From: Acidimicrobiia bacterium
Lineage (GTDB): Bacteria; Actinomycetota; Acidimicrobiia; Spongiisociales; UBA5794
Reading direction: 5' to 3'
DNA length: 50,937 nucleotides
Assembly: GCA_003235475.1 (NCBI GenBank)
Contig: QJWC01000016.1
Coordinates: 1 to 50,937 of the forward strand
Part shown: positions 49,242-50,937 of the stretch, piece by piece
Layout: each line of letters opens with the position of its first letter
Position numbering within the stretch: the stretch's first letter is position 1
Translations under genes and position numbers: made by a program
Notes under the pieces: generated by a model
Told to the model about the DNA's origin: nothing
The model's database searches: none
What the model saw: only the letters and a program-made list of their open reading frames with translations

Positions 49242-50132
49242 GTGACGGAATCATCCGGTGACCCCCCGCCCAGCGACCGAGTTGGCCTCGCGCTCTTCCT
49301 CGGGTACTCGATCCTCGCCGGCGGCAACGCGGTGGGTGTCCGGATCTCCAATCAGGAACTCGAGCCGCTGTGGGGTGCCACGCTGAGGTTCGGTCTGGCC
49401 GCGGTCATGATGGTCGCGGTCGCCCTCGCAACAGGCCGTCGCGCTCCGCGGGGTAGAGCCCTGATCGGTCCGGCGCTCTACGGATTGCTTGCATTCGGTG
49501 GTGCATTCGCATTTGCGTTCTATGCGCTCGTGGAGCTTCAGGCGGGGTTCGGGCAGATTCTTCTTGCTGTGGTGCCTCTCTTGACCGTCCTCCTTGCCGC
49601 GGCTCAGAGAATCGAACGCCTGCGTCGTCCCGCGCTGATAGGTGCCATCGTGGCGCTTGGCGGTGTGATCGTGATGTCGAGTTCGAGCCTCGAGGGACCG
49701 CTTCCGACCCTTCCGCTCATGGCTCTTTTCGGATCGGCCGTGTGCTTCTCCGAGGCGGCCATCGTGGTTCGACGATTCCCTCCAATGGATCCGCTGACGA
49801 TGAATGCCGTTGGGCTGATCGTCGGAGCGGCCTTCCTCGCGGGTCTCACGCTGATTACTGGCACCACTGTTGCCCTTCCCCGCCAGACCGACACGCTGTG
49901 GGCGGTCGCGTACATGGTGATCGTCGGTTCGGGTGTCGTCTTCACCCTTTGGGTTGCCGTCGTGGAACGGTGGAGCGCGACGCGGGCGAACTACGGTTTC
50001 GTGGTCATGCCGATCTTCACAGTCCTGGCTTCGGCCTGGATACTCAACGAACCGATCACGATCGGTTTGGTCTTCGGGGGAGTCCTCGTTTTGGCCGGTG
50101 TGTACTTCGGGGCGCTGCACCGCCAGGGGTGA
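49242..50132 (+). CDS. EamA-family (DMT) transporter
   Basis: A 296-residue exporter with ten membrane segments in two EamA repeats (about 15-145 and 160-292), including ALRF-type TLRFGLAA and the PIFTVLASAWILNEPITIGLVFGGVLVLAGVYF end. Such proteins export metabolites or amino acids. GTG at 49242 is the start; the gene is divergent from the ATP-grasp gene by 80 bases, and might export its product, which is an inference. Confidence 0.9.
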   Translation: MTESSGDPPPSDRVGLALFLGYSILAGGNAVGVRISNQELEPLWGATLRFGLAAVMMVAVALATGRRAPRGRALIGPALYGLLAFGGAFAFAFYALVELQAGFGQILLAVVPLLTVLLAAAQRIERLRRPALIGAIVALGGVIVMSSSSLEGPLPTLPLMALFGSAVCFSEAAIVVRRFPPMDPLTMNAVGLIVGAAFLAGLTLITGTTVALPRQTDTLWAVAYMVIVGSGVVFTLWVAVVERWSATRANYGFVVMPIFTVLASAWILNEPITIGLVFGGVLVLAGVYFGALHRQG

Positions 50133-50208
50133 TTCGCATTCGGCGACTGCCCTCCACGCACGCGCCTGTTGGTCTGATGTACGCTCGATCCTCCCCGAGG
50201 AGTCGGAC

Positions 50209-50775
50209 ATGAACAGCGAACGTCCCCTGTTCTTCACGAGATCGGATGCGCGTGAGTATCGGCGGGTGGCTCACAGCGAAGGCGCACGACCGACGCAGCA
50301 AGGGCGCTCCCAGCAGGTGCACGACCTCTTTGCACTCTTCAAGCCGGGAGGACACGACCCTCGACTCTGGCGCGCGAGGATTCCGACCGGCGAAGGCGGC
50401 CCCATCGATGAATCCCTTGTTCGATGCGAAGCTTGTGGCATCTGGACCTGGGTGAACGCAGGGAGCCTGCGACGGCGCAAGGTGATTGCACCATCGGGGA
50501 GGCGAGTCAGAGGTCCGATGCCCGCGTGCACTCCCTTGACGAGGGACGAGATGGAGGAGATCGCTCAGAGGGCGGAGCGGAGCAGCGAACGTCGGGATGG
50601 CCTACGCGTCCGTGCAGCGCTGGGCATCGTGGTCGCCGCCTTGGCAGCTCTCAATCTCTGGGATGTCATCATCGGGAAGCCCGGCGACACTGGCCCGAGA
50701 CTTCGTGCACTCGTGCTGTCGGTGATGGCGATCGCGATCGTCGTGTCGTTCGTGCGTCTCCGACGTCGCGAGTGA
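50209..50775 (+). CDS. Small membrane protein with Cys-x2-Cys, unknown function
   Basis: A 188-residue protein. The N-terminal part (1-120) is basic and soluble, with C73-x2-C76 (VRCEACGIWTWVNAG), possibly half of a zinc site; the C-terminal part has two membrane segments (about 130-150 and 162-182) ending in RLRRRE. ATG at 50209 has GAGGAG seven bases upstream. No family is recognised. It may be co-transcribed with the EamA gene 76 bases before. Confidence 0.7.
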   Translation: MNSERPLFFTRSDAREYRRVAHSEGARPTQQGRSQQVHDLFALFKPGGHDPRLWRARIPTGEGGPIDESLVRCEACGIWTWVNAGSLRRRKVIAPSGRRVRGPMPACTPLTRDEMEEIAQRAERSSERRDGLRVRAALGIVVAALAALNLWDVIIGKPGDTGPRLRALVLSVMAIAIVVSFVRLRRRE

Positions 50776-50812
50776 CGGCCGCAGGGGCAGGGACAGCCCG
50801 GCTTCGCGACGG

Positions 50813-50937
50813 CTACGAGATCTCCACATCGCCGTTGGGTGAGGCGATGCGAGCAGAGGTCCGAGGCCGTGCGCCGAGCCTGAGTGGAAAGGCGCCCCCG
50901 TAGCCGTCGAGCGCCGCCGCGACGATCGATGGTTGAG
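50813..50937 (-). CDS. Possible 3' end of a gene entering from the right edge
   Basis: One minus-strand frame stays open from the window edge to a TAG at 50813-50815 and reads AALDGYGGAFPLRLGARPR...ASPNGDVEIS, with plausible protein composition. Other frames are also open here, so this is a guess based on composition and convergent position. Confidence 0.3.
   Translation of the reverse strand, partial: QPSIVAAALDGYGGAFPLRLGARPRTSARIASPNGDVEIS

Noticed and set aside
1-50937. Prophage, insertion sequence, toxin-antitoxin or defence island
   Set aside because: No transposase, integrase, restriction, phage structural or toxin-antitoxin genes were recognised, and there are no flanking repeats.

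Overview
The window is GC-rich, gene-dense chromosomal DNA, and many of its genes start at GTG. There are no rRNA or tRNA genes, insertion sequences, phage genes or CRISPR arrays. A heliorhodopsin (essentially absent from Gram-negative diderms), AfsR/SARP-type and RskA-type regulators, DUF427, a Yx(FWY)xxD lipoprotein, many class III cyclases and Thr-rich lipoprotein linkers together point to an actinobacterium, possibly Acidimicrobiia. That class assignment is inference; no marker gene is present.

Layout. 1-2.1 kb: a winged-helix regulator divergent from a membrane-anchored copper nitrite reductase with a fused C-terminal cupredoxin; a long palindrome lies between the promoters. 2.2-5.5 kb: an APC amino-acid permease and a Kup potassium transporter. 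5.5-6.4 kb: a tightly coupled minus-strand operon of an RRM protein and three very small proteins. 6.6-12.5 kb: a 923-residue membrane protein of unknown function, a GNAT remnant and small orphan genes (SnoaL-like, DUF4760-like, cupin, UPF0316, VOC). 12.5-15.5 kb: an AfsR/SARP-like regulator split by a frameshift. 15.6-20.5 kb: an exported protein, an SDR, an ECF sigma/anti-sigma operon carrying two lipoproteins with its own ECF-like promoter, and a double-DUF427 protein.

20.6-28.9 kb: a YheO-PAS cyclase, DUF3830 and DUF805 proteins, a lipoprotein joining OpuAC-like, peptidoglycan-binding and NodB deacetylase domains followed by an M64-like metallopeptidase, an Rv1900c-like hydrolase-cyclase and a GDSL esterase. 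29.0-33.5 kb: six plus-strand genes, mostly overlapping at start and stop codons: a YnbA-like phosphatidyltransferase, a CdsA/YnbB-like cytidylyltransferase, a PlsC-like acyltransferase, a DedA-like protein, a NarL-type histidine kinase and its response regulator. This reads as a phospholipid-synthesis module with its own sensor. 33.5-35.8 kb: a DUF2269-like membrane protein, a membrane-anchored cyclase and a VOC protein.

35.8-38.4 kb is the most striking locus. A photolyase and an SRPBCC protein form a minus-strand operon, divergent from a heliorhodopsin with all its signature residues; a perfect 13-bp palindrome lies in the shared promoter region. 38.5-50.9 kb: a Thr-rich wall protein, a zinc-ribbon/cyclase/ATPase/TPR regulator, an SDR, an SLC12-like transporter, a DUF402 protein translationally coupled to a PGM1-type ATP-grasp ligase, and an EamA exporter.

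Four cyclases of four different architectures in 50 kb, with the ECF and two-component systems, make this a signalling-rich stretch centred on light or UV response, envelope lipids and cell-surface processing.
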